Positions 1-12,500 of a DNA stretch of 64,000 nt are shown one piece after another; position 1 is the first letter of the stretch, and each line of letters opens with the position of its first letter. This DNA is from Polytrichum commune (taxonomy: Eukaryota; Streptophyta; Polytrichopsida; Polytrichales; Polytrichaceae), in NCBI GenBank assembly GCA_950295325.1, contig OX485808.1, positions 4,962,501 through 5,026,500 on the forward strand, in the 5' to 3' direction. Both the position numbers and the translations under genes were made by a program. The notes beneath the pieces are model-generated. The model made no database searches. It was not told the origin of the DNA and saw only the letters and a list, made by a program, of their open reading frames with translations.

Positions 1-572
1 TGACCAAGTTGTATATGTTTTTAAGCTCAATGACATATTGCTTACATGTTTGTATTCCCTACTATCAGATTAGAAGATTCTAGACCACCTGCCATAATAG
101 GAATTTTAGCTGGTTTAGGGTGGCTTTCTGCGCTCCCCAAAGGTGTCATATTGACTATACTAAAGATTATGAACACTAGAAACATTTCCGCCCTATCCCT
201 AGTCCCTTCGGCTACTTGCCTCTAATGGCTAAGTGGACTTCGTAACATTCCTGGACTATGAAGTAAATCCCTCAACTGGTCGTTGTCCCCTCAACTCGCT
301 AGCTGGAATCGGTAGGTTTCCGACCTCAACATGATACACATGTCACGGTACCCCATCCCGAATCAGTCCATAATCAATTGGAAATCACCGCAAAACTATC
401 AGCCGGCTCGTTACTAAACCGATGTACTGGCCGTACATTGCCACAGAACACTGTCATCATGGCTCTTCATGTGTGCTATGCAATTCATGCTATGTCTCCA
501 CATATTGTTTATGGAGTAATTCATGGGTTCTACTATACATCCATTGTGTATGGGTTTGGGTTTCGTTTGTAG
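1..572 (+). repeat. Left arm of a 572-bp inverted repeat
   Basis: Bases 1-572 are the reverse complement of 5662-6233 (paired coordinates sum to 6234), with no mismatch in the parts compared. The inner edge is sharp: after 572 the left copy runs into TTTAGGG repeats, while the right copy abuts unrelated AT-rich sequence. The outer edge of the left arm is cut by the window start, so its full length is unknown. Small open frames in it (378-572 and its mirror) are identical only because the DNA is, and I do not treat them as genes. It could be the terminal inverted repeat of a 6-kb DNA element or two inverted insertions of one repeat. Confidence 0.9.
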
Positions 573-640
573 GGTTTAGGGTTTAGGGTTTAGGGTCTGG
601 GTTTGGGTCTGTGTTTGGGTTTAGGGTTTAGGGTTTTTTG
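570..640 (+). repeat. Interstitial telomere-like TTTAGGG repeats
   Basis: Degenerate tandem copies of the plant telomere heptamer (GGTTTAG and variants with GGTTTGG or GGGTCTG) start exactly at the inner edge of the left inverted-repeat arm. Such tracts often mark repaired breaks or insertion points; here the coincidence with the repeat edge suggests a junction. Confidence 0.85.
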
Positions 641-3600
641 GTTAAGGTACTTTAGTGAACTCCATACTGGCTTTGAATACTTTGATTGATATCATGATCA
701 GGTCTGTGGCCACAATCCTATCATGTGAGCCAAGTGTTCCTTATGTTGATGGATGAGAAGTTTGTTTGTATGCAATCTTTGTGATTTAAGTCTTCTTTGT
801 ATGGTCACCGTAAAAGTGTGGGGCAACCCTTAAGCTAGTATTATGCATGTAGGGAATTATATTACTCATCAAGTGTCGTGATATTGAGCGATGAATGGCG
901 TTTACCCAGCGATGTCATTCATTAGAAGTTAGATTGTGATGCCACATCGGCTTAGGGCTAATGATCCACATGAGCACCCACTGTTTGGAGTGTTTAATAG
1001 AGCACAATGTATTGTTTGGGGTAGCAAACAATGCTGATTCAAGTTTAGGGTACCCTAAACCCTACTAGTAAACTTGTGGAGTAAACTTGTCAAAGCATAT
1101 TAATATATGGATGAAGTCTTGCAATTACAAATTTAGAAAGTGCATTCAAATTGTTGAATGCCACGCTTCATCCAACTCAATAAAGGGTTTCAAGTGACAA
1201 AATCTGCAAATGAATGTTATGCATGACCCTAGTAGATACCATGATGATGTTAAAAACTGATAGCTCTCAATAAAAATGGACAAAGTTTGAAGAGTGTCAA
1301 ATGCAACTATATTATGATCATTCCTTGTTAGCCTGCTTAGCCTAGTAAGTATGTGTGTACAACATTTTGATGCAACTTTCTTGACTTGACACACTTGGTT
1401 GCGCGAGATATAAGTAATAGGGCCACAGGGTGTGCTCCAATTTATCTGAATGTCATATTGACATAACATGACATGTTAACATAACATAACATTGACATAA
1501 CATAGTTATAAAATTACTTTTTTGAGCAATATACAAAATTCCACATTTGTAAATAGACGCAATTGTTAAGAGTCCTTGTGGGTGAATACCGTTCATAAAA
1601 TTACAATCCCCAATCAAAACTATAATTATATTGAAACACAAGTTTACAAATCACGGGTGAAATATGAATCAATGGTCCTTTGGTGAGATTCATTTGCATT
1701 GATTCCACAACTTCCAAATATTTCTCAATCTGCACCAAGAACAAACCCACATACTTGGACACATCACATGAACGTGTAGCCATGTACCTTCTAATGGTAC
1801 CAAAACTAGATTGTATGTCACCATAGGATGGAATATTATGGTTGTATTTCATTCGTTAACATTTATAGAGTCAAATTTACAAAGAAGGGAGTACCATTTT
1901 GTAAACAGTTAACACGTTTAACATTAATTTTATAGTGTGCAATATGTGGATTAATTCATATAGTTCACAATTAATGTTACTTACTTTCATCTAGGGTTAC
2001 TAATATTTAGTGTATGCGTTCGTATTTTGTGTATCTAACACTAAATATCATATTTAGTGTACCTAGAGTGGGTTGGGACATATATGCACCACAGTCTATA
2101 GACCACTAACCATTAATAGGACGACGATCATGCACAACTAGACGGTCTGAAAGACTTGCCAGCGGATTCAATTTGCCTACTAGTAGCCTTATGAAAGTGC
2201 ACAATATTAATATGGGATGGAGGGCTAACCCTTGCGACACCCACTTTCACCATAATATGTTATAATCAATACCACAAATTAAATACATACCAACTGTTAT
2301 GTTATAACCAACAGTGTAACACCTTGCAATTAAGAGCTTCATGAAACTTATGCGTAGTACTACGAACACTCAACATCCTTACACCGTCGTGCAGGCTTGA
2401 GGCAATAGACACCCATAACCGATATTAACGCACCCATCACCGATAAGTAGACCGATGCATGAACGTGCATGGCAAACCCTAGAAGTCGATAGATTGATAT
2501 TGTAAACGTGAGAAGTCGATATTTGTATATTATAGACGTGAGGACCTTATGGAGTGGAGGGTTTAGGGTCGAAATAGTTGTTGTCGGTCATGGTGAAGAT
2601 ATATGTTGGTTATAATGGGCTCCGTAACTTAAAATTAGGGGAAATATAGATATATATTCAGAACCCACTACAGGCCACCGGTCACGATATAAATGTTACA
2701 CCTATAACTGTCATGCCTCTCTAAATGTTAACTATCTTCTACTCCCTACATACTGTCGTACTTACAATACGCAATTAGTGCAAGATTATTAGCAAATCCA
2801 TATCATGCCCATCATTGTTTTCCTCATTATATTTGAAGCTTGTACATGTATCTAATACAATGCAAAAGTGAAGATATTTTTTCCTTCTGAAATGATCGAA
2901 TTACTGTCCCCACCCCCGCATGTTGATTAAAGGGCCTAGAACCTTCTGGAAAAAATGAAGCATGTAGTTCAATCCCTTTTTCAAACAACTTATCCGTACT
3001 TGACTACAGACCCTATCAAATATAGGTGTCTATTGAAGTTGAGCAATTGAACTAGGTGTGCTTACTTCAAAACTTGAACATTGGACGGAAAGAATTATTT
3101 GCATATTAAGCATTCCTTTCATTAATCCAACATATGCAAAATGACTTGGCTTAGTCTAATTCGGGGTTGTAGAAGCAAGCTACTTCCAATGCCAAATCAA
3201 CTCAAAATCGTATCCTTCGAACAACATACTATTTTAGGGTTTTTATGTTGGATGGAATTGAACATCTTACAATTTTAGATGGAGTGGAATTAGCTCAATT
3301 TCACTTAAATATCAGTTGCTTTAAGGATATGACATGGAGTTCATTTGGAAAACATGGTCTTCAGACCACTAACCAGGGCTTTACCGAAGAATCATTTTAT
3401 AGGTGGTTCTATCACCCTCCACCTAGTTACCACCATGATTATCAAATTAATTTAACCTTGGGGCCTATATCATCCAGCTTGGAGTACGGAAGATCTTATT
3501 CAATGATTCAAAAGCAATGATTCAGAAGTGACGACCTGTCGGATGATGTTATTATGGGCTTCGTCTCACTCATAGCACTGCTCACTTTGGAAAAGAGCGC

Positions 3601-5250
3601 ACTCTTCCTGCAATAAATATTTTCTACGTGTGGTTAGAGAACTTTCCTTGCCAAAACAAAGTTAACTTAAGTTGGGAGATTCTCGGTCTACACTACATAT
3701 AGCCTCGTATAATCCAAATAGGAAGTGACACTTAAGTTTGGGGCACTTGGTCCAATCTTGCCTAGTACATATAATATGTGATTTTCAAATTGGTGTTTAT
3801 TTGTAGATCTGCACTTAGTTATTCAATAGAAGTGTTATTTTTAAGAGAAGGAACCGAAACATGTTCCAATGGCACCAATCTTCGAGCACCCATCTGTCAT
3901 TAGAAATTGCGTTGATCATATGGGGGCATTTAAGACTCTACAAGGGTTTTTGAATCGTTTGAAATTCACCTTCAACTTGCTTGAATGGCATGCATCCCAA
4001 TCTCCGGGTCCAACCGGCATTTAGTGTAAACCGGTGCTTTTGAAAACACAACGGATTTCAACCGGCAACCATTTTCAGGAGGAGGATTCTTACCCGGATG
4101 AATTGTGAAATAGGCAAATTTCATCCGGTTTGATTCATCTACACAATATCATATGGTTCTAGGGTTTAGGTTATTTGTGCATTGTAGGCTTGTAGCGATT
4201 TGGTGAATGGCGAATAAGCGAAGCTTTTGCTTCTTTATTGCTATTCATAATTTTGCTACATTGGAGGCATGGCTTACTTATCAATACCCAAGTTCTTGGT
4301 TGGTCGTCATTACAATGAAGAAGAAATTAACCGGCACTTGAAAAAAAAGATGGGTTCACCGCCGGTCCAAATCAATGGCAACAAGTTTGCAACCGGTCAA
4401 ATCCTGAAGAAACCGGTAGAAGTTGTGAAGGGGCGGATTTGAGCTGGTTGAACTCCAAAGTCTCCCGAACCCTGATGCATCCTTGGCCTAGTTTTGGGTA
4501 TGCCTAGCTTATGTGGGATCATTATTATTAATTGGACCAGGTGGCAACGGTAAACTTTCATCAAAAGTTACAGTACTTGAACAAAGCACCTAACTATCAT
4601 GTCTAATTTTATGCAACATCCATTTTTGAATTGGTTTATGTAATGTCACTATTTGAAATGAAATCCTAGAAATGTTTATTAAGCGTCTGAAGAGCAATCA
4701 ATAGAGAGAACCGACCACTACACAATCTAGTGTGGAATGTAGTGTCACATACAATGTCACGAGGTGCATGCCTATGTTACACAATGGTCTACAAGTTCAT
4801 TAGACTGTATGCCTAGTATGACACTTGCCATTAGTATGCCTAGTATGACACTTGCCATTAGTATGCCTTTTGAGAATATCTTCCTTTTGCATTCTAAATT
4901 TTTAATATAATCTAAATTGAACACACTAAAACGCAAGATTGTCATCTAGAGTATTGGAATGTGCTACTCTGAATGTCATAATGTGGATTTTTTATTTAAT
5001 TTTTTTGCTTAAAGATGTTACTTATGTTGATGAATTGTATCATATGCCATTGGGCAATTAGTAGACTTGACACTTTGAGACCCCTAGGCATCTAGTTTAG
5101 GCCCTTCGTAAATTGTGCACTTGACACTAATTTAACATCATAAACGGTGTAGTTCTAGTGCACATAGATAGATTGAGTAATTCAATCGCATTTGACTATG
5201 CAAACTAGTATCATTAAAAACTTTTAAGCACGTAATCCACTCTGAGTCAT
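641..5250. other. Long AT-rich stretch without a recognisable gene
   Basis: No open frame here resembles a known protein; the longest (91 codons from 3245) has no recognisable domain and no intron context. A 160-bp segment around 1905-2065, with repeated TTTAGTGTA and ACACTAAAT words, resembles 55120-55370 and is probably part of a dispersed MITE-like repeat. Between 4010 and 4430 there is a loose cluster of AACCGG/CCGGTT words, noted under findings. Confidence 0.6.
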
Positions 5251-5257
5251 AAAAATA

Positions 5258-5273
5258 TACATATACATACATG

Positions 5274-5305
<32 letters not shown>

Positions 5306-5325
5306 TGTATGTATGTGTATATGTA
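5258..5325. repeat. (TATG)n microsatellite
   Basis: About ten tandem TATG/TGTA units flanked by TATATACA words. A second AT-dinucleotide-rich tract lies at 5505-5650, just before the right arm of the inverted repeat. Low-complexity sequence, not coding. Confidence 0.9.
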
Positions 5326-5661
5326 TAATTTATGAGCTGCATATATATCTTCCTTTTGCATTCCAAAATATTAATAATATCTTCCCCTTACATACTAAAA
5401 CGCATGATTGTCATCCAAAGTATCCCAATTTAAATTGAATGTGCTACTCTCAATGTCCTAATGTGGATTTTTTAATTTATTTTAGTATAATTAATAAAAT
5501 TTCTAAGTATATTAAGTATATTAAGTATAATTATAAGTATATTATGAAGTATATGAAGTATAATTGTATATTATTATATATATATACATATATTATATAT
5601 ATATTACATACATATATTATTATATACATATATGTACATATATGTATGTAAGACACTGGTT

Positions 5662-6233
5662 CTACAAACGAAACCCAAACCCATACACAATGGATGTATA
5701 GTAGAACCCATGAATTACTCCATAAACAATATGTGGAGACATAGCATGAATTGCATAGCACACATGAAGAGCCATGATGACAGTGTTCTGTGGCAATGTA
5801 CGGCCAGTACATCGGTTTAGTAACGAGCCGGCTGATAGTTTTGCGGTGATTTCCAATTGATTATGGACTGATTCGGGATGGGGTACCGTGACATGTGTAT
5901 CATGTTGAGGTCGGAAACCTACCGATTCCAGCTAGCGAGTTGAGGGGACAACGACCAGTTGAGGGATTTACTTCATAGTCCAGGAATGTTACGAAGTCCA
6001 CTTAGCCATTAGAGGCAAGTAGCCGAAGGGACTAGGGATAGGGCGGAAATGTTTCTAGTGTTCATAATCTTTAGTATAGTCAATATGACACCTTTGGGGA
6101 GCGCAGAAAGCCACCCTAAACCAGCTAAAATTCCTATTATGGCAGGTGGTCTAGAATCTTCTAATCTGATAGTAGGGAATACAAACATGTAAGCAATATG
6201 TCATTGAGCTTAAAAACATATACAACTTGGTCA
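5662..6233 (-). repeat. Right arm of the 572-bp inverted repeat
   Basis: Reverse complement of 1-572. The outer edge cannot be compared because the left arm begins at base 1 of the window, so the repeat may continue past 6233. The 5.1 kb between the arms has no recognisable transposase gene, so if this is one element it is non-autonomous. Confidence 0.9.
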
Positions 6234-7749
6234 AACAATATAGATGGAATTTATAATATACATGTGACAATATATTCAAATAATTTGAAATATACATGTG
6301 ACAATATAGATTGAAGAGTTATAGGATCTATGGTGTTGCCTACCTAAGTTGTGAACTGTCATCTTATATTTTAAATTCCTTAATAGCGTTTGAAAACTAA
6401 AAAATTTATTAACACCAAAATGTAAAGAGTTGTCCGATTAAGAGTTACACAACAATGTATAATGACGTAACGCATCACTAGTAAGATTCACCGTAGGTGG
6501 TTGGTGTGAACATTATCATGATCCACATCTCTTCAATGCACATGAACATTGAGATGAAAGCCGTGTGCACGATTTCTCAATTTTGGGTCAGTAATCCCTT
6601 CCCCTTCCATCCGAATATAACTTAGTCTCGAATGACATCTAGTAATCATCATAATTCAGGGGTTAGCTCCTAGTTCATATTTAATTTAGACAATTTTGGC
6701 TTGAGAATGTTTCGATCCAATGGCATGATTATTATAGTATATGGCTTAGCCCTCCATCCCATAATGTGTCAGCTCTTGGGCCTAACATAATATGAAACTA
6801 TACATTGTGACCAAATTGAATGGTGGATCCGAAGCATTAATTTACCATTGTGAGCGGAACCCCTTGGAATGCCACACTGAAATTTCACATCAATACATTA
6901 ATTGTCTTTCCTTATGAACACATTAATTTTAAATTATGTTGGAGATTGGGCTTGGTCCAATAATTAGATTTAGGCAGCTGTAGCCAGGGACCATTATATT
7001 AATTGGTAAAACAAACTAACAAATCACCTCATGTTTAGCACATTGTAAGCCTTTTGTGAGAAAATCCTGGCGTGCAAGGAATTTCAGACATAGCACTTAA
7101 TATGAATAACTTGGAAGTTGAGGAACCTAGTACGAAATTTGTAAATCCATATACAAATTGAATGTATTTGGGATCGTTTTTGTAATCGTAGCCTGAGTTG
7201 GGGTTTTTTTTTGGTTTCCCATTCATTGTAATTTGCTCAAAATGCAAACCAAAGTGGCACTTAGAGTGTAAGGGGTTTAGGGTTTAGGGTTTAGGGTTTA
7301 CGGTGAGGAGTAGGGTTGATGGGCCTCCGGAGGCTACTCAATCTTAACTAATATTTAACTCACACATCAACTTTTCGCCTATTGGTTACACTATTGGAGT
7401 CAATTTGTTTAGGGTACAAGGGTTTAGGGTCAATTTGAGACGGCATCCTCTAATGTTAGTTGGCGGTACAAATTTCGAATGTTAGTTGGAGGCACAATTT
7501 CCGAATGTTTGTTTGTCAGCGCAAAATTGAAATTGTTGTTGATTCAGAAATGTTTTCTGTTTACGAAATACCCCAGAGATGTTGTTGATCACAAATGTTG
7601 TTGGTTTCACATTTGCAAACTTTAAGGTGACTAACCCAAACATCATGATCAAGGTTGCAAATACCAAGTATTACTCACCCGCCAAGTTAAAGCGATCATT
7701 ATACCACCGATAAGAAGCCAAAGAGGACACCTCACTTATATTTGGCCCC
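6234..7749. other. No gene seen; telomere-like tract inside
   Basis: No convincing open frame. A short TTTAGGG tract lies at 7270-7301, with single units near 7410-7430. The stretch 7671-7749 runs straight into the first exon of the FCP1-like gene and may hold its 5' leader, but no clear TATA box was found. Confidence 0.5.
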
Positions 7750-9646
7750 ATGCAAGCCCCCATTGCCACTACATGTCTAAGTCCTCCAACGCTTGTCGTC
7801 ACCCCTTTGGACAAAGGGGATCGGTCACCCCTCTTGCCCATAGGTAGTGACGATGATGTGGTCAAGTCGCCTTCGCCCACACCGGTCCACATTGCTGCCA
7901 TCAAACCTCTTGCTCTGAAGCAGGCTGTCATCGAACATTCAGAGCCCGGGTCATCATCTGCAGGCTTGCAGCAACCAATATCACCACCTTGTTACTGTAC
8001 TGCTACCGTGGAGCCAACGGAACCTTCCTCTTCTGCAGGCCCTTGCCAACCCGAGGCTCCACATTGTGAGGAGCCTCCTGTCGTTGATGCAACGGAGCCC
8101 GCTGTCGTCGATCCAACGGAGCCTTCATCTTCTGTCGGCCCACATCATGTCAAGAAAGTCGTGGAACGTTGGCCACGCGACGACAGGTTCCCCGACTTTC
8201 CCCCTGACAATACAAAAATAGCCGAACGTCCATTTGAGGCTTGGCGGGCTATGCACGCCAGCCGTTCCGAGGTCACTTGCCCAGAGCTGCATGTGCGGCC
8301 AACTCTCCCAGTTTGTGTAAGCATCGTTTCCCCTTCTCAAAAAACTTAGTTTGTGTAAGCTTCGTTTCCCCTTCTCAATAAAATTTCATTTGGTCCACTG
8401 GATTTTCTTTTCAATATACCCGGTTTATTTGTGTCCCAAACATTCATCTCCGCGTAGTTTTGGGTTCAGGGTGGACAAAGTGCGCAAACGACTGTGGATG
8501 CGCCCTTCAACCCACACGTTGTTTATGATAAACTTTTTGTTTACGTTGACAACTACCCAACGTACGATAGGAACATCTCTCAAGTTTTCACGAGGGAGAT
8601 GGGAATAGCGTGTGCTAAAAGACTTATTTCTAGGGACCCTCAAGACCCTTCATTAGGACCATCGGATCGCTGGGAATTCAATCCCATAACTTTCGAGGTA
8701 TTGGTTTCCCAGTTCATAATAACTTTTAATATGTAGTTCATTATAAACCCCCATATCAATATATACACTTATTGAATATATGAATGTAAGTTATTGAATA
8801 TATGAAGTTCCACAATTTTCATTAGTTGCAACATTATATGTAATTCGAGTAAAGCAGGAGAAGTTGACAGTGGATTCCTGTCGCCAGGCGCTAGCTGCTG
8901 TACCCGACCGAAGGTTCATTCTGGTGTTCGATTTGAATGGCATATTTTGTCATTGTATTCCTCGCGGCCGTTCCGCTTTCCCCACATGGATGGTGCAAGA
9001 TCGTGCGCCAGACAAGGGTCCGGCGATTGTCGGTCCCAAAGCTGTCCTACCTAGACTGGGTTACAAGCAGTTTTGGGAGAGAATGACCCAAATGTTCTAT
9101 GTTTGCATATGGTCATCTATGAAAAAGTCCACTGTGGACCTCGTGGTGGAGTTTCTATTCAATGGGATGTCAAGACCTGCAATAGTTCTTGGCCAGGAGG
9201 ATTGCATCACATTCAAAGACATCTGGGACAATCAGATCAGGAACCCCTTAAAGCCAGAATCAGTATTGTTCTTCAAGAGTTTAAACAAAACATTTTGGTG
9301 GCCGCCTGTATCTCTTGATTCCGGACGTGTTACTGCCACTATTGAGAACACTGTTCTTGTGGATGACAGCCCCTACAAAGGTGCTTGTAATCCTCCCGGG
9401 AATGTATTGTTTCCCGATTCCTTCACCACCAACAAACAGGCAACTGCGGATATGAGAGCAGTTCTTCTCCCCTACTTCCAACGTATGTTCAATTCGACAA
9501 TGAGCGACGTACGCGATTTTGTGATCACACATAGATTTGGGCAACCGCCGGTCCCGCATAACGATCCAGTCAGGGAGTCACTTATGATGGCCAACAAGCA
9601 CTCCAATCGACCCGACTTGCTGCCTATAACTGTTGTCCCAAGATAG
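7750..9646 (+). CDS. FCP1/NIF-like HAD-domain protein, three exons (copy 1)
   Basis: Exons 7750-8316, 8470-8697 and 8858-9646 join in phase 0 with GT-AG borders, giving about 528 residues. The first exon is disordered and rich in Pro, Ser, Thr and Glu, with a repeated PTEPSSS word; the second matches nothing I know. The third is an FCP1/small-CTD-phosphatase-like HAD domain: FDLNG at about residue 290 (motif I), WSSMKK (motif II region) and VDDS near 434 (motif III). The family usually has DxDxT/V in motif I; here the second Asp is Asn, as in several plant paralogues, so phosphatase activity is doubtful. The true start may lie upstream. A 35-bp tandem duplication repeats the first donor site at 8311-8383. 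A related domain lies next to gene G1 at 26181-26993, and both copies sit beside a T transposase-like gene. Exon joins are inferred. Confidence 0.7.
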
Positions 9647-9729
9647 TTAGCATATAGGGTTTAGGTTAGGGGATGTAAGGTTCATGAATTGTATGGCATG
9701 TAACATTGTGTATTATATGCTTTGTTCAG

Positions 9730-10531
9730 TTTCCTCCTGCTGGATACACACCATCCACTTCCAAGCGATCGGCATTCGTGTGTCTCACCCCGCGGCATGA
9801 ACACAACGTAGTACTGGCCCGCCATCCCTTCTCAGTCGCCCACATGGGCGTAGAAGCTATCCGGGTCGCTAACTCTCAAAGTGTGTCACCCCTCGCTGAA
9901 GCAACCCCTGAAGGACAGAGTCTGGTAAATATAGCTCATTTTGTTCACCTGGGAATGTTCTTACCCAAATAAATATTTGCAAATCTCCTTTTCAATCTCT
10001 ATCTAATCTCCAACATTTGGCGTGGAATGTATGTGCATGTATATGAATGTTGATGGTGGTATTTGTGGGGCAATAAGTTGGAGAATGTTTTTTGCCAATG
10101 TCGGGCTGTAGGATGTTGACCTAAATATGCTCCCCCCAATGGATGATGGATCACAACCCGCCCATACATTATCCATTATGCGCCCCACCCCTACCCGCGA
10201 GTACCAAATTGCGCTAATCGAATCGCAAGGCCCTGACTCAAGAGGTGTTCGTCTTCTACGTGCTGGATTGGCAGGACTTGGGAAGACTTATGCCCCTCAA
10301 CCCGCCATGACGAAGCTCCCTTCCACCATTAACCATGTGGAGGGCGTTGACACCAGTATGTGCACCCTCGTAGATGCTTCAACACCTCCATGCGGAACTT
10401 TGGCTATCGTGCACCCCGCTGCTACACGGGACTACCAAATTTCACTCATTGAATCTCAAGGCCCTAATTCAAGGGCAGTTCGACTTTTGCGGGCTGGATT
10501 GGGTGACCGTGCAAATAATCGTATCGCTTGA
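9730..10531 (+). CDS. Two putative exons with a duplicated REYQIALIESQG-type unit
   Basis: Open stretches 9730-9924 (acceptor TTCAG, donor GGTAAAT) and 10112-10531 (acceptor TGTAG) join in phase 0, giving about 205 residues. The second exon holds two similar units: TREYQIALIESQGPDSRG then VRLLRAGL, and TRDYQISLIESQGPNSRA then VRLLRAGL, about 80 residues apart. I do not recognise the unit. The exons follow the FCP1-like gene on the same strand and share its phase-0 splicing, so they may be its last exons if the stop at 9644 is bypassed by alternative splicing, or a separate small gene with an unseen first exon. Confidence 0.45.
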
Positions 10532-10865
10532 CGAGGCAGGACTACAATTGAGCGACCTGTAGAAGCCACAACATGTATTAAATACTCTAGTTGATAATGC
10601 GTCCCCTTTAGCCACATATCGGTGGGGACATATATAGACAAACATGTATGTAGTAGCCTAAGAATGAAGCATTCGACATATGCTTCAGGAATAAAGATCT
10701 CAATTCAAACAGTAATTGTTCTACAAACTTGGTGTATGAGTTACCAATTCTTTTCTTTCCAGTACAAGGCTGTAGCCTCCACTCACCCACACATTTGAAC
10801 CGGTCAAAGTAGTATTGCAATCAGCTGGGAGTCCATTAGAGGTCACTGTTACACAACACAGGTTT

Positions 10866-10964
10866 TGTTCCCAATACGTTCCCAACGCGTTCCCATCGCC
10901 ATCTCAATGGACACTCCAGAAATCCCATATTCACGCCAAAGTCCCGAAATGTTTAATATAGTGT
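10866..10964. repeat. GTTCCC-rich segment ending in a 27-bp direct repeat (left flank of T1)
   Basis: Three GTTCCC words (CGTTCCCAACGCGTTCCC) precede 10938-10964, which is identical to 16594-16620 in the same orientation. The same GTTCCC-rich context lies at the right-hand copy. The pair brackets the T1 gene at a distance of 5.66 kb. Confidence 0.75.
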
Positions 10965-11616
10965 TCTTTACATTCTACCCTCTAGAAATGTTAACCCTCG
11001 GGATCGCCACAACATTTATAGAGGTGTTAACAGCTAACAATTATTATAAAATTATTATTATTTTGAACCCTATAAAAATCTTAACATTTATAAAGCTAAC
11101 AAATAAACAACAAAATCACATTATATGTAGGCAAGCTTGGACCAAGTGCCGCAAACTTAATTGTGATTTTAGTCCCCTTCGTCAAATGTTACGATATTGG
11201 GGGGTGTTCAATAATTCCCTTTTTGCTTGGGAACATTGTACGCGCCTCAATAGCAGGGTATGATGCCCAAGTGTGATGGCAGTGGTGGGCCGAGGGTACC
11301 AATGGATAGGACCACATTCAGGCGTGTTTTCATCCCATCAATCCAACTTGGATCCAAAGGCGTACCAGCGGGTAGTACGCGCTCATAGTGGTGATGCCCA
11401 AGAGTGGGCGATGTGCTAAGTATCATTACAGGATTGGGGGTGGACCGGACTGGCAAAATTTCCCACGTTCACAATTGCATGATGTGCATGTAAATACCCA
11501 CCAAAAGGCATCAAAAGCCGTCCTTCCGCCGGAGCTGTGACGGCCTAAAACGACAGGGAGGGAACCTTCAAATTTGTATTAGGGCACTATTCTAAACCCA
11601 AATCTGCTACACCCGT

Positions 11617-11627
11617 CTATATAAGCC
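11617..11627 (+). promoter_or_regulatory. TATA box of the T1 transcription unit
   Basis: CTATATAAGCC lies about 1 kb upstream of the T1 start codon. It is followed by a pyrimidine-rich leader and then by palindrome-bearing intron-like sequence, the same layout as for T2 and T3, whose TATA boxes are also far from their ATGs. The transcription start is inferred, not seen. Confidence 0.5.
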
Positions 11628-11744
11628 GGCAACATGCACACTCGCACCCTCTTTTGTCGCCCTCTGCCAGGGAGCACAGCACCACAACCTTCTTGTTGCT
11701 ATCCCATCCCTGGATCCATAAACAAGGTTCGGTCCTACACATAT

Positions 11745-11925
11745 ACCACACCTGCTCGAAGGGGTGTTGTAGCATATGTTGTTCCATGTGTTGTTCCATG
11801 TGCAGGGAGCATTGCAATGGCGGTAATACCACACCTGCTCGAAGGGGTGTTGTTCCATGTGTTGTTCCATGTGCAGGTCCATGTGCAGGTCCATGTGCAG
11901 GGAGCATTGCAGTGGCGGTAGTTTT
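11745..11925. repeat. Short tandem repeats in the T1 leader
   Basis: A 70-75-bp unit (CACCTGCTCGAAGGGGTGTTG, then GTTCCATGTG words, then GGGAGCATTGCA) occurs twice, with a 12-bp GGTCCATGTGCA unit repeated inside the second copy. The overlapping open frames on both strands here (up to 143 codons) arise from repeat lengths divisible by three and are not genes. Confidence 0.75.
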
Positions 11926-11996
11926 CCAGGGCCTCTAATCATCCCTCTATACCGTACAGTACGGACGTGTAGCCAAAGCCTGGAAGCCAAAGCCAA

Positions 11997-12500
11997 CCCA
12001 AGGGGTTTCACTCGATAGAGTGAAACCTCAAGGGCCATAAACTTAGCCAGAGTGAAACCTCCAGGGTTTCACTCGATCGAGTGAAACCCCATGGGCTGGC
12101 TATGGCTAAGTTTATGGCCCTTGAGGTTTCACTCTATCGAGTGAAACCCCTTGGGCTGGCCATTTTACTTACCTTTTTACTTACCCTTTTACTTCCCCTT
12201 TACTTACCCAGAGCCGTAACACCACTTAATTATCAGCCAACCCTTGAAGTTTCACTCGATCGAGTGAAACCTCAAGGGCACTGGCGTCTTCCAGCAGATG
12301 GCTCTAGGGTAGGCTTTGTGATATTCAAAATTGCAAATGAATGTCAGTACACTACATAAAAGCAGTCTGTATCATTATTACAAACCATATAGTATTGCGA
12401 AGTTATTTAGAGCCCATATATTAGGAAAGGATTTCATTGCAACATGTGCTATGTGAATATAGTGCCAGCCCAATTAGCTCTCACTCGATCGAGTGAAAGT
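11997..12500. repeat. Palindrome cluster, second family (half-site GTTTCACTCG), in the T1 5' intron
   Basis: Perfect 22-bp palindromes lie at 12066-12087 and 12249-12270 (half-site GTTTCACTCG, centre AT). One-mismatch copies lie at 12005-12026 and 12126-12147, and a shorter copy has its core at 12481-12496. The segment 11997-12049 is repeated in inverted orientation at 12103-12155, so two palindromes lie in the arms of a larger hairpin. The cluster lies between the T1 TATA box and start codon, where T2 and T3 carry the GTTTGGGTCG family. Confidence 0.9.

Noticed and set aside
378-572. 64-codon frame, identical to one at 5856-5662
   Set aside because: The identity comes from the inverted DNA repeat, not from protein conservation.
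3245-3520. 91-codon frame as a gene
   Set aside because: Isolated, AT-rich, no domain, no splice or promoter support.
11607-12038. Overlapping frames of 94-143 codons on both strands
   Set aside because: Caused by short tandem repeats in the T1 leader; no protein resemblance.
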